Assembly (NCBI GenBank): GCA_002118135.1 | Contig: BDIU01000244.1 | Span: 62,001-126,000, forward strand | Source: Trebouxia sp. TZW2008 | Lineage: Eukaryota > Chlorophyta > Trebouxiophyceae > Trebouxiales > Trebouxiaceae | Length of the DNA: 64,000 bases | Reading direction: 5' to 3' | Shown: in pieces, positions 37,401-47,992 of the stretch | Layout of the letters: every line of letters begins with the position of its first letter | Position numbering within the stretch: position 1 is the stretch's first letter | The notes under the pieces: generated by a model | Databases searched by the model: none | What the model was told of the DNA's origin: nothing | Seen by the model: the letters and a program-made list of their open reading frames with translations, nothing else | Position numbers and translations under genes: made by a program

Positions 37401-40400
37401 AAGAGCAAGGGCGGGGTGGACAACATGGTGGTGCTGCGCCTGCTGCTCAAGTGAGTTCCCCTTCAGCCTGCATACTTGATTGGATTGACTCTGATTGTGC
37501 TCATTTTGCAAGACTGCCTTGTGGGGCTGCTGTTTGCCTTCGTGCCTGTCTTGGCACACAATGCCAAGAGCAAGGATGGGTTGGACAACATGGTGGTGCT
37601 GCGCCTGATACTCAAATGGGTCTACCTCCAGCTTGCACACTTGATTGAAATGTGTTGAATGAACCTGAGTGAATGCTGTTGTTTGAGTATGTCGAGCTCA
37701 TTGCAAGCCTATGCTTGCATGGGTGCAAGGTAGGCAGGCTGCGTGTCTGCATAAGGATTGCTTTGCAGACTACTTAGGGTGCCACTTGCACAGATATTCT
37801 TTGCTGTGCCCCAACGTACTTGTGCACTTGGGACTTGATGTAAAATGCAGATACTTAATTGCATGCTGATGCCCCATTGTGGCTGCTGTCTGTCTCTCTC
37901 ATGCAAGTATTGTTGAAAGTAAAGTCTGGTAAGTGGAGTATCCTGTAGACTTGCTCACATCATAGCATGCCATGTCAAACCACATGTGCGGTCAACTCTG
38001 CTCGTGTCCTTTGAGCATGATTTCAGGCCATGAAAGCAGCGCCACTTATCCTGACTCAGGGCAATCTCATGATGCCATAGTTTGTAAACATGCAATCATA
38101 TATTTGTGGTGGTGCAGGGTGACTTTGACGCTGGGAGGGTGCCTGATAGCAGCCATGGCGCTGACCCGCAGCGTGCTGCCACGCAGCCTGCGCTTCCTAG
38201 CTAATCACAGCAGCCCTGAACTCTTTCAGCTCACTGTACTAGCTTTCTGTCTCGTCAGTGCCTGGATTAGCGGCTACTTGGTACGTGCCTGTCAGTCACT
38301 ATCACTGCATTCAGCATTGTGTCATGCATGTGTGACTTGCGCTGTGCCAGCTCATCTGCTTGCCTTCTGTCTTGTCAGCACATGAGTCAGTGACTACCTG
38401 GTGGGTTCATGTCGATGCACATTGTTATACATTGCCGTTGTTAGTGCATAGTTCAGGAACTGTGTTGATTGACACCAGCAGTGCATTATTCAGTGCATGT
38501 ACTGCTTGAGTGTTGCTGCTGTCAGGCGCAGGTCTCTGCTTTGCTTGCTGCACTTCAACAGCCACTGCCCAGCAGCAAGCAGTGCAACAGCTGCCCCTTT
38601 TGTAGCTGAGTGATGCCATCGGTCACTGACCTGTAGGTGCACTGCTTGAACTGAATGAGTGCCATTCTGGTGAGCAGAAGTACTGGTGAAACAATTACAA
38701 TGCCTCCTCCTCAGAATGACTGCACTAACTAGTACTATTTCAGCCCACATGCAATGATTGGTTCCGAACTGCATTGCCGTCACAATGAGCATGTCCTTTT
38801 GAAGTGGTCATCATTATTAGTATTGCTAGTATGAAGTGATTATGAAGTGGTTATCAGTATCAGTATTGTTGAGCAAATATTGTACTGGCTGCAGGGTTGT
38901 CATCAGAGCCTGGGGCTGCGGTGGCTGGAGTGTTGTTGTCAGCCAATGATCAGCAGGAGCACTGCCTGAGCCTGCTCACCAGCATTTCCCACTTGTTCAT
39001 ATCGCTGCTCATCAGCACCACAGAACTGAACAAAGTGTGTTAGAGTGAACGGGGTCACTCTTGACTGAATGATGTCTGCAGGGTCTGTCGTCTGAGCTGG
39101 GGGCTTTTGTGGCTGGGGTGATGTTGTCCGCAACTGACCAGCAAGAGCATTGCCTGAGCCAGCTCACCAGCATTCGCCACTTCTTCATGTCGCTGTTCAT
39201 CAGCACCACAGGGCTGGTTATGTCACCGCGCTTCCTGCTGCAGCATCTGCCTGTTCTGGCTGGTGGCGTCCTAGTCTGCATCATCTGTAAAACAATTTTG
39301 GTATGCACGTGACACGTTCAAGCATATCCAGTGCAACTCAGGCTCGTCAGTCTTCACAGACAGAGCCATTTGCTTCTCACTTGGATGCGGTGTTCTCAAG
39401 CCAGCAGTGCACAGTTCAAGACACCACTGTTTGGCTACTGTATCTGTCGAGCGAAAACCTTCACACCCACACACCATGCTGGCATGCCAACTCATACCTG
39501 TGCCACAGACCTCAGCATTTATGCCTATACCTTTACAAAGACCAATTTCAACCATTCTGCAAGTGTGCAAACAGTTGTGCACTGAGGGCTCAAGCCTTAC
39601 GAAACCATCTCCGCAGTGTCCTTGCACGTGAGCTTGTCAAACATCAGCTTGTCTGCAGACTTTGCTCTCTGTGTGCAGATCAGTGGCGTGGTGTATATGT
39701 TTAGGTTCCCTCCTCAGACTGCCCTAGCTGTGGGCCTCAGTATGGCCCAAATTGGTGAATTTGCTTTTGTGCTGCTGTCTGTTGCCAGTCAACTGGGTCT
39801 CATGCCCTATCAAGTCTACATGCTCCTGATGGGTAAGTCTCTACCTTCATCCATTCATTCAAGATATGTCGTGTTTCGTGTCTGCAGCAGCATTTGAGCT
39901 GGCGCAACTGCATGCTCAGGCTTTGTGCTGCTGTCTGTTGCCAGTCAAGTGGGCTCATGTCCTACCAAGGCTTCATGCTCCTGCCTTGTGTTCTATCCAT
40001 AGCAGCACTCAGTAGGACTCATCCATTGCTTGGCCGCTGTGATAGTCAATCAGGCTGACCCGGCTGCTGCATCAGTCAATGATCACTCATTGTGTAAGAG
40101 AGGCAGTCTGATAGTGGAGACACTTGCCTCTGCATTACGCATGCCTTTTACAAGAGCAAAGTTCATGTCCTGAGCTGTTCTCTGCCCCTCAAAAAAGCCT
40201 CTGCTGTGTGTGCAATTGTATTTGCTCAGTTCATATTGCAGGCGCAATTTTCCGCACTGACAGAGTGCTTGACTGCAGGCGTGACTGCTTTGTCTTTGCT
40301 CTTGACTCCTTTCCTGATGCAAGCCTCCAACAAGTGGCTGTTGTTAGCAGACCCAGAGGCAGGAACCCTGGTAAGTATAATCTTCGGCGTCCCACCAGCT

Positions 40401-40823
40401 CCACATCATGAGTCGTTTATGAAGACACTGTTCTCTTTGAATTTCACAAGATGGTCACATACTGGCTTACCTGGCATCGTTATCAACATGAACAGCCTGA
40501 CAAGTAAGCTCTTTGCACACAAACCTTGTAAGTGCAGCATAAGAAAAGTTTTGCAAGCTGATGCCATGCAGTTCTGATTTCCATTATGCTGAGTTTGTCT
40601 AGCTTGGGTGCAGATGTTCAAGCCGCCCAAACTGCGGAAATCAGGTGCTTCATCATCTGATGATGGCACTGGTAATCTCTTGCCAGTGGACAGCAAGGAA
40701 GTGCTTGCTTCCAACCGAAACGGCAACCACCTAGCACAGCGGAATAGTGTAGCGCAGAGTAATGGCAATGTGTCACAGTACCCCTCCGAGGCACATGTTC
40801 AGCAGCGGCATAACTTTCTGTGA
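34403..40823 (+). CDS. KEA: K+ efflux antiporter, KEA4/5/6-like (CPA2 family)
   Basis: Monovalent cation/proton antiporter expected in endomembranes or plasma membrane. Exons: 34403-34738, 34843-35132, 35445-35475, 35807-35905, 36279-36393, 36743-36840, 37081-37286, 38118-38280, 39082-39300, 39679-39832, 40279-40370, 40614-40823 (TGA), all in phase, about 670 residues. It begins with a hydrophobic signal-like segment ([14 protein letters not shown]). A soluble charged region rich in Asp and Lys follows, as in plant KEA4-6. The exchanger core shows [42 protein letters not shown] plus [44 protein letters not shown] and [13 protein letters not shown]. Only 31 bp of one exon (35445-35475) encodes LTVLITSST. 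No KTN/RCK regulatory domain is visible; the tail is short, Ser/Asn/Gln-rich. Confidence 0.93.
35364..35400 (+). repeat. Decoy copy of the 31-bp KEA mini-exon
   Basis: The mini-exon at 35445-35475 and its donor are matched by a copy at about 35365-35396 ([10 protein letters not shown] then GTAAGG), also with an AG before it. Either copy would keep the frame. Confidence 0.75.
37322..37620 (+). repeat. Two extra copies of the 3' half of KEA exon 37081-37286
   Basis: About 120 bp ([14 protein letters not shown] to LRLLLK) is repeated with period 164-165 bp. Donor positions are 37287 (GTGAGT), 37451 (GTGAGT) and 37616 (ATGGGT, donor destroyed). Both extra copies remain fully open with only conservative changes (M/V, H/Y, G/D, V/L). 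Confidence 0.92.
38893..39060 (+). repeat. Decoy copy of KEA exon 39082-39300
   Basis: About 140 bp similar to the exon start ([15 protein letters not shown]...[12 protein letters not shown]) behind a CAG acceptor. Small indels shift the frame near its beginning, and it ends before the transmembrane part is complete. Confidence 0.85.
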
Positions 40824-41453
40824 ATCCAGATAATTATTTTGCTTTGTTATACTGTTGCCTGCTTGTCCACCTGCAATGAATTAGCTGTCACCTATTAATC
40901 GTCTTCTCCCCTAATTGTGATCAACACGCCATCAACATGCCGGTGCTCATGATCAGTGTCAACACCACGGAAGCAATCATGCAAGTTCGTCTTTTCTTGC
41001 CACCTGCTATTGACATGCAATTAGCTTTCATCATCTCTGCTTTCTTCGTGTGCAATTTTTGTGTTCTCCCCTTGTTGCAGGCTCTCCACCACAACCTAGC
41101 GATCGTCAGCGGATTTTTGGCACAATCTAGCGATCGCCAGCCCTGATTGCAGGCTTTTTTGCACAATTTAACAGTCGTCAGAGGCACGTGCAGGGGCACA
41201 TCACTTTGAGTGACAACGTAGTCGCAGCTGCAGCTGCGCAGTCAGCGATCTGCTTGTGAAGCCCTTCGAAGCGCACGTGCTGCCTGTTCTGACCTGTCGT
41301 GTGGCGCCATCTCAGCGCGAGACTGCGGCGTGATGCGCGTTGGTCGTTGGGAGCAGTGGCAAGATTGCTGGCACGGCTTGGGGTGAACAGCGAGGGCGCC
41401 TTATGATCTTGACGATTGTACCGCGACTTTGCGTTATCGCCTGAACATGGGTC
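40824..41453. other. Spacer between KEA and SEUSS/LDB-like gene
   Basis: Contains the KEA 3' region and the promoter of the next gene. Two ACAATYTAGCGATCGYCAG-type direct repeats (near 41094-41140) are the only structure noted. Confidence 0.45.
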
Positions 41454-43671
41454 ATGGCACGCCGGATATCATCCACTGCTCGTCTGATGCAGTTTGTGCA
41501 TTATCAGAATAAGCGCCCGGTACGCTGTCAGAGTGAATATTGGTCTTATCTTCTGATCGATTCTGGGTGTTTACGGACCGACCGCTGCACGCAGGACAAC
41601 TCTTTGCACTTCTGGGCTGCGTTTGTACATGAGTACTTCGCGCCCGGCGCCCACATGCGGGTGACTTTGAATGGGTCAGGGCCAGCAAATCCTGGTGCTC
41701 CAGCCTATGAGGCACAAAGTCTAGGTCAGGCACTGGCAAAAGTCTCATTGCTTAACTTCCTTAGCAACACAGACTCTGCATTGCTCTGCAGATTGCACAT
41801 CATAGTCTACATTTGCTATGTACTGACTGCAGAGGCGCCCTTGGAGGTGTTGCCACGATTGTTCCATATCAAATATGACAGTGGTCTCAAGGAGGAGTTG
41901 CTGTATCTCAGTGACCCACAGGAGATCGAAACCCCCTCAGGTAAGCACAAAGTGGCATTGCTGCAATTGTGACATTGGTGTCCAATGTAGTGAGTCCAAC
42001 CTGTCATGTCCAATGTCTAGAGCATTATGGTCATCGCCAAAACGATCCAGAGTGCATGAGATCCCATGGCTAGGGTTTTGACTCAAAGGTTCCCCTGGTG
42101 TGGTGATGTCTGGCTCCCATGGCTAGGGCTTGTACATTGTAGCAAGTCATGCTCACGGGAGAGCACAGCAGTGAAAGCCACAGAGCGCTTTGCATGCAGG
42201 CCGCCATTTGCTGACCAGCACACTAGCGGTTGAGGAATCAGTCTTTGAAACCCTCCGCATCAAGAGATACGGGCGACTCGTTGTCCTGCTAAACCCTGCC
42301 ATGAAGATCATCAGCTATGATTTCAACATGCTGGGCTATGACTACTCTGTGCCACAGCCGGTGATCCTCAATGAGCTGGGGGCTTTGATGCAGCAGTTTC
42401 AACAGTGCCAGCATAATGCGGCTCAGGCAGATTCGTCAAAGGCTCCTAAGACTCATGAGGTCTTACAGATTGCTGTCAATGCTCTCGCCAACTTTGGTCA
42501 CCACTTTGAGACAGAGGTAGGTCTCTGATAACAACAATGATAAGAATTAAAATCGTTACACCTTCCAGCACATGTGCTGGGTGTATGTCGCCCAAGTCCT
42601 ATCTTGCCAGGCAGGCTTGTTCTGAGCGTCTTTGTAAGGATGTCTGACCAAGTCTCTGATGCACAAGGCATGCACACCTTACATTCTTGTGAGCAGTATG
42701 CAGGCCAGCATACAATCTGGACCTTGGTCACATGAGCTGCAAATGCTGTCTGCACCTGAACGCTGCGCTTTCCCTGGTAACTTTGAGAGCCTGCTTCATT
42801 TTCTGCAGCAATTGGAAAATAGTGACCAGCCTCTGCTGGTCTGAGGGTACATGAGCAGCTTGTTTGCGTGCATGCAAAGCTGCCATGATTGCATGAGCAG
42901 CCTGGGTTTCATGCATGACAAGTGTTATGGGTGCATGAGCACAGGATTTGAGGATACTATCCCTGCACCCTGAAAGGATACTACCCCTTTACCCCTTACC
43001 AAAGCTTTTTGGGGAGAATGCCTTCCAGTGCACAGCTAGTTTTGATTGCGTGAGCACCCGACATGGCTGCATGAGTTGTTGATATGACTGCATGAGCACC
43101 TGGCAAGGGGGCACAAATCTATGAACAACTGTCATGGGTGCAGGCAACTAGGCTTGTAGAGCATGGGTATGTGCGGCGCTACATGCGCTTCCTGCAGATT
43201 GCTGATGTGGTGAACAGCATGACAGACCTGATGCACATGAGTCAGGACGGGTCAAGCCCGATGTCTGCATTACAGCAGCTTCAAACGGGCGCCACCAACA
43301 GTCACCAGGAACAGTCTCCAGAGTCCTTACACAGCATGCCTACAGTCACATCTGTGGCCCCTCACACGTCCCCAAGCAATACACAGCAGCACCGTCAGCC
43401 GCAGCAGATGCCATCAGATCAGCACAATGTTTTCAGAGCTGATGCGAACAGGCACTTGCATAGAGGCGCTCCTGCAGGACAGAACGGGGTGAGCATGTCT
43501 GCAATGCCGTTCATGGTGCCTCAAGGTCAAGGCAGCGGCTCTCTGCCTGATCAGTTTGTGCAGCAGCCGCTGACATCACCCCACCATAGCAATGCCTCTG
43601 ATGTGCATCCTTTTGTCCAGCCGCCAACATCTCTAGGCAGGACCGCGTCACAAACTGCAAAGCGCAGCTAA
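41454..43671 (+). CDS. SEUSS-like / LIM-domain-binding (LDB) transcriptional co-regulator
   Basis: Nuclear adaptor related to plant SEUSS and animal LDB1, which dimerises and bridges transcription factors or chromatin co-repressors. Exons: 41454-41519, 41595-41724, 41833-41940, 42200-42516, 43144-43671 (TAA), in phase, about 382 residues. Family landmarks in order: ARRISSTARLMQFVHYQNKRP, FWAAFVHEYFAPGAHMRVTL, EVLPRLFHIKYDSG, EELLYL, EESVFETLRIKRYGRL, and GYVRRYMRFLQIADVVNSM. The conserved DNA/LDB dimer core is complete; the long Gln-rich flanks of plant SEUSS are absent before it. A Gln/Ser/Pro-rich tail of about 140 residues follows. Start chosen at 41454; the core begins almost immediately, so an upstream exon is possible. 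Confidence 0.88.
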
Positions 43672-44930
43672 CTCAGACTTGCAATGAATGAGCTCTGGCA
43701 AGCTCTGTTTGCTGAGCCCGCAAAGCGTGGCCAGGCCAGTCACGTCAACCCGCCATAGCAATGGGTCTGGGTGTGAATTCTTTTGTTCAGCCTCCAAGGT
43801 CATTGAGCAGGCCTGCGTCGCAGACTGCAAAGCGCAGCTAAGTTTGAATTGTGTCATTTGAGCTGGTACAAGCTCTATTTGGGCAGTCTGCAAAGCATGG
43901 CCAAGTCAAGCTTCACATCAGTCAGCTGAAGATTGGCCTGCATTGTAGTCTGCCAAACACAACGTACTTGTTTGCAAGAGACAGCTGTATTTTGCACTGT
44001 TTAAGTGCACCCGAGCAATATGTCACTTCATTGTGCTGTGGACAAGGTATCTTTTACGCTGTCATGCCAGCACTTGCAAGCTTTACAGTCACGCGACAGA
44101 GTGATAATTCAGCATTCAGCAAATGTTGAGCTACAATGAGATGCGGGTGATCTGTGTCAGTTGAGGGCACATGAAGTTTTTCTGTTAACTTACATATAAT
44201 TCAGCAAGACACAGATCTGATATCGGTTTTAGAGTTCAGCTTGTTTGCATGAGGCGTGAATTTAACTGGGTTAGTCGATTTCAGCCCTCTAGCAGGACCT
44301 TTCTCTTTTAAATTGATCAATGTAGCATGCACCACCCTTTTTGGCACGTTTTCTTGATTGGAATGGCAATGTGACGGATGTAGTCATTGCGGAAACAAAT
44401 TGAACTTGTTATTTCAGTTCTTGCAGCTGTTTCTCTTTCTTTTAGGCCCCACTTTTCTTTCAGTCCCTCTGCTGTACAACAGTTCGGCGCTGTAGTTGCA
44501 GGTGGCAGTCTCTTTTCATTTTCTGTTGAACATTGTGTAGCTTTGTTGAGTTTTCTGGCAAACGGTGTGTAGCTTGTTGGCGTTCCCATCTTCTGTTTAA
44601 CAGACAAGCCTTGCAATCAGTTCTCACGGCGCCAGCTGGAGTGACTTGCATGCAGACATGAGTTATTGATGCACACGCAGTGTTGCAATGGCTCAGCGAA
44701 CAGCTGCCGCTGCAATACTGTGTACTCTCATGCCGAAGTGACCGTTCAGTCTCGAACAGCTGCCACAGTTCATGCCAGCATTCCTTACTTCACACCACAT
44801 ACGTTTCAGTCCCTTGCTGTTGGACTCACAGCGCTAGCTGAATGCATGCAAACATGGCTTGTTGCTTGCCACGCAGTATCTCACTACGCTCAATGCACAT
44901 CTGCAGCAAAGCATGTCAGCATTCACTACT
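43672..44930. other. Convergent spacer LDB / IspD, with a duplicated LDB 3' end
   Basis: At about 43749-43842 lies a second copy of the last 90 or so bases of the LDB coding region, including CTGCAAAGCGCAGCTAA with the stop. The true end is at 43671, offset about 170 bp. A third, weaker match to the following flank lies near 43850-43905. Nothing else recognised in the rest. Confidence 0.75.
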
Positions 44931-47671
44931 TTACACTACAGATGCTTCACTCAGGTCAGAAGACTCTGCAGAGCGTTCAAGAATGTCTTGCGTCTCAACA
45001 GTTTTCTCAACAGCCTTGCTCATCAGAAACCCCTCAGCTACCAACATATCATCTGGGGTGGTCACCTGCATACAGCGTCAGCATGTCATTGGAATACAGG
45101 TCTGTTTTATACAGAAAAAGTCCATGCTGCAAGCCTAACAGCAATTGACTGCTACATCATCTGCATCTCATGATATGTTATTTACCAGTGCGTTGCATGC
45201 CGTCCAGACGGTGTTATGGGTCTTATTTGAGAGTCAAATAAACTGTGCACATTGCCTGGCCTGCTGATACTCAGTCAGCATTGAGCAGTTGCACTGCCAG
45301 CTCATTATCACTGGTCCATAGCCAAACGGTTTGTGCACGCTCACATGCGCAACACTGGGTATGGGAGCTGAAGCAGGTAAACACTTGCAGGCTGTACCTT
45401 GATGTTGGTGTATGATCCTCTAGTGACCTTGACTGGTTTGCCTAGTGCCTCAACAATTGAAACGTCATCTGTCACTTCTAGCTGCTGCTGCCGTACAAGC
45501 TGGAAGCCTTCCTGTAGAAGGGCAGGCCGTATCACCTGCATGATCAGGTTGGCTTACTGATAGTACTGCACACTTTTGGGCAACGTTCTGAATTCCTCAC
45601 CACACTCACGTCCCAATGCAACTGCTGCAGTAGAAAGCATAGCACAGCACAGCACAGCACAGCACAGCACAGCACAGCACAGCACAGCACAGCACAGCAT
45701 AGCATAGCATAGAATAGCATAGATTGTGTCCTTGTCTCCAAGCTGCTGCTGTGCAGTTTGAGCCAGTGCTCAACATGGCAACAACTGTCTGGTTCATGTA
45801 CAGTCATGCTTCATCATTTGAAAAACAGCATAATGACCCTGACATTTGCAGCAGAAACTCCAAACCCAAGCTTGAGCATGTTTGCATGGTTAAGAGGAAA
45901 AACAAGACTTACAAAAGAGCAGCTCAAAATGAAGCAGCAACTGACCTGTGGAGTCTGCACTTCCCACAAGCTTGCTCTAATGAGTGTCTTGACTACCACA
46001 CCTTCACTGTCAACTTCTTTGATGGTGGGCTTCACAGGTACTCCCAGCACAGCTGCACCAACCTGTCAGTAGTCAGCATCAGGTTTGCGTGCAGGAAAAG
46101 CGGCATGCAGAAAGCTATGATTTGATGCATGTCAAGTGGATTTGCACATGCAGCATGCATGCCGCGTCCAAGACAAAGACGTTGTGTTTGTGCAGCCATG
46201 TGCATGCTCAAGGCAAAGTGTCTGTTTGACAGGCTGTGTACTAAAAGCGTGGCGCTGAAATCAAGGCAGGGGGTTGCATGCAGCTGTTTCTCCCAGAGCA
46301 ACATGCAATACTTCAGCTCAGTCTTGAGGGAATACAGTATATGCAAATATGATGCAGGTCCTGGCAGCAGCACAGCTTGACAGGTATTTGCAAAAGCACA
46401 CCTCTTGAGCATCAGCCATGCAAGCAGCTGCATCCGATGACTCAAGCAAGGGTCTAGCTGAGTCATGCACAGCTACCAGTGCAGCTGAGGGGCTGATGGC
46501 CTGAAGACCACTGTACACACTGTCCTGCCTCTCTATGCCGGGCAGGGCAAACCTATGGCTAATTCTGCTGGGGAGTTTGTCCAAGTACGGCTGAAACAGA
46601 TCTCTGCAAACCAGGCAGGGCGAATCTATAGCTAATTCTGCTTGGCATTCTCTTCAAATACGGCTGAAAGAGATCTCTGCAAACCAGGCAGGGCAAATTT
46701 ATGGCTAATTCTGCTTGGGAGCTTATCCAAGTACGGCTGAAAGAGATCTCTGCAGACCAGGCAAGGCAAATCTATGGCTGATTCTGCTTGGGAGTTTGTC
46801 CAAGTATGGCTGAAACAAATTTCTGCAGGCCAGGCGGTAATCAAAGAAGCTAGTCAAACAGGCGTTTGTCAGAGGCAACAGGACCCAGGACAGAAACAAC
46901 AAAGCAGGTAGAGGCAGCTAAGATAAGGTAAATTAGTATAGCGACTGAGTCATGATGTGCATGTGGTGTAGCTGACAGAGGAGCAGAAGAAGTAGTAATG
47001 CATGCTGCAGCTAAAATCATGACTTTGATGCATGCAAACGTCAGATCTTGGCAGATGTCTACTCTGTGAAGGTTGTGAGACAAGCCCACCTGTAGGAAGG
47101 GTCACAAACAACCACAAGCTCGCCAACCTCAGGCATCGTTCCAAATGTATTGAGACTATGCATTGCTATAGGTTGACCCACCAGATTGAGGTACTGTTTT
47201 GGCATGGATGCCTGTGCATCAGAGACGTTGTAAATGGGATGAGGCGGTGACGTTTCTCAGCTCAGAATGTTGAGATATGCTGAAGAAATTATAGACAGGC
47301 ACCAACCTTCATCCGCTTGCCACTGCCTCCTGCTAACAAGATGACACTGACAGACCCCTCAGGCACATGCCTTGTTTCCTGTATGACTTGTGTTATCAAC
47401 AAGAAGTTATGCAGCATCCTGCGATCAAATGCGTGCTTACCGTGGCGAGCACGGCGCTCGATGGGCGCACTGCATAACCTCGACACGAGCTTTGTGACAA
47501 GATGCGACGCTGTGCCTTAGCGCAATGCCTAAAGTGGGAGTCCTGGACAAATGGGAGCTGCCGGCCTGCGTGCTGGGAGTGCAGGCAGCGCCGAAGCAAG
47601 CAGGGTGATGGCTTGGCAAGACATGCTATCCCAGCGCACTGTGGCGGTGCGACGAGTGCGTGCGGCATCAC
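44931..47671 (-). CDS. ISPD: 2-C-methyl-D-erythritol 4-phosphate cytidylyltransferase (IspD), plastid
   Basis: Third enzyme of the plastid MEP isoprenoid pathway: MEP + CTP to CDP-ME + PPi. Exons in transcription order: 47671-47441, 47378-47307, 47211-47090, 46603-46402, 46062-45946, 45535-45398, 45065-44931 (TAA); total 1017 bp, about 338 residues, all phases agree. Exon 1 is a Cys/Arg/Ser-rich transit peptide. The CTP loop is [14 protein letters not shown], followed by [14 protein letters not shown]. Other signatures are [52 protein letters not shown] and GSYTNIK joined to VTTPDD. The protein continues about 30 residues past the usual end (a Glu/Ser-rich tail). Four tandem acceptors precede the fourth exon. 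Confidence 0.96.
45639..45720 (+). repeat. (AGCAC)n microsatellite
   Basis: About 12 perfect AGCAC units passing into AGCAT units, inside an IspD intron (45536-45945). Confidence 0.95.
46541..46832 (-). repeat. Four exact-period 73-bp copies of an IspD splice acceptor plus exon start
   Basis: The acceptor and first 60 or so bases of exon 46402-46603 ([22 protein letters not shown], in parts) recur with acceptors at 46604, 46677, 46750 and 46823, all 73 bp apart. The lowest-coordinate copy is the one that continues into the enzyme. Because 73 is not a multiple of three, skipping between acceptors changes frame. Confidence 0.95.
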
Positions 47672-47992
47672 TACTATAGATCAGCTCTACCTTCGGTTGC
47701 TTGAGTCCCTTGGCTACATTGACACAACGCTGGCAGCCAGGCAACCAAATGACCTTCGCACCTGTTCGCGCATTTGACCGATACAAATCTCGAAACGGAA
47801 CTTTGCAACACGGACTGCGTCGTGTCATGCTGCGCAGCATGCGGCCTCTGTCGCAGAAGCGACGTATCGCCAGCACGCATTCGGCACGGTTCACGTTGAT
47901 TTGTCGCCGTGGTCTGCTGCTTGTGCATCAGCAACGAGCATTGTTCCACACCTCTACAGACGATCTTATTGACCTGTGCATGCTGAGTGATC
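47672..47992. promoter_or_regulatory. Shared divergent promoter region, IspD / ASCC2
   Basis: 321 bp between opposite start codons; rich in CG-containing words compared with the flanks. No specific element assigned. Confidence 0.5.

Noticed and set aside
45606..45807. Long minus-strand open frame of Cys/Ala/Val/Leu repeats
   Set aside because: It is only the translated AGCAC microsatellite in an IspD intron.
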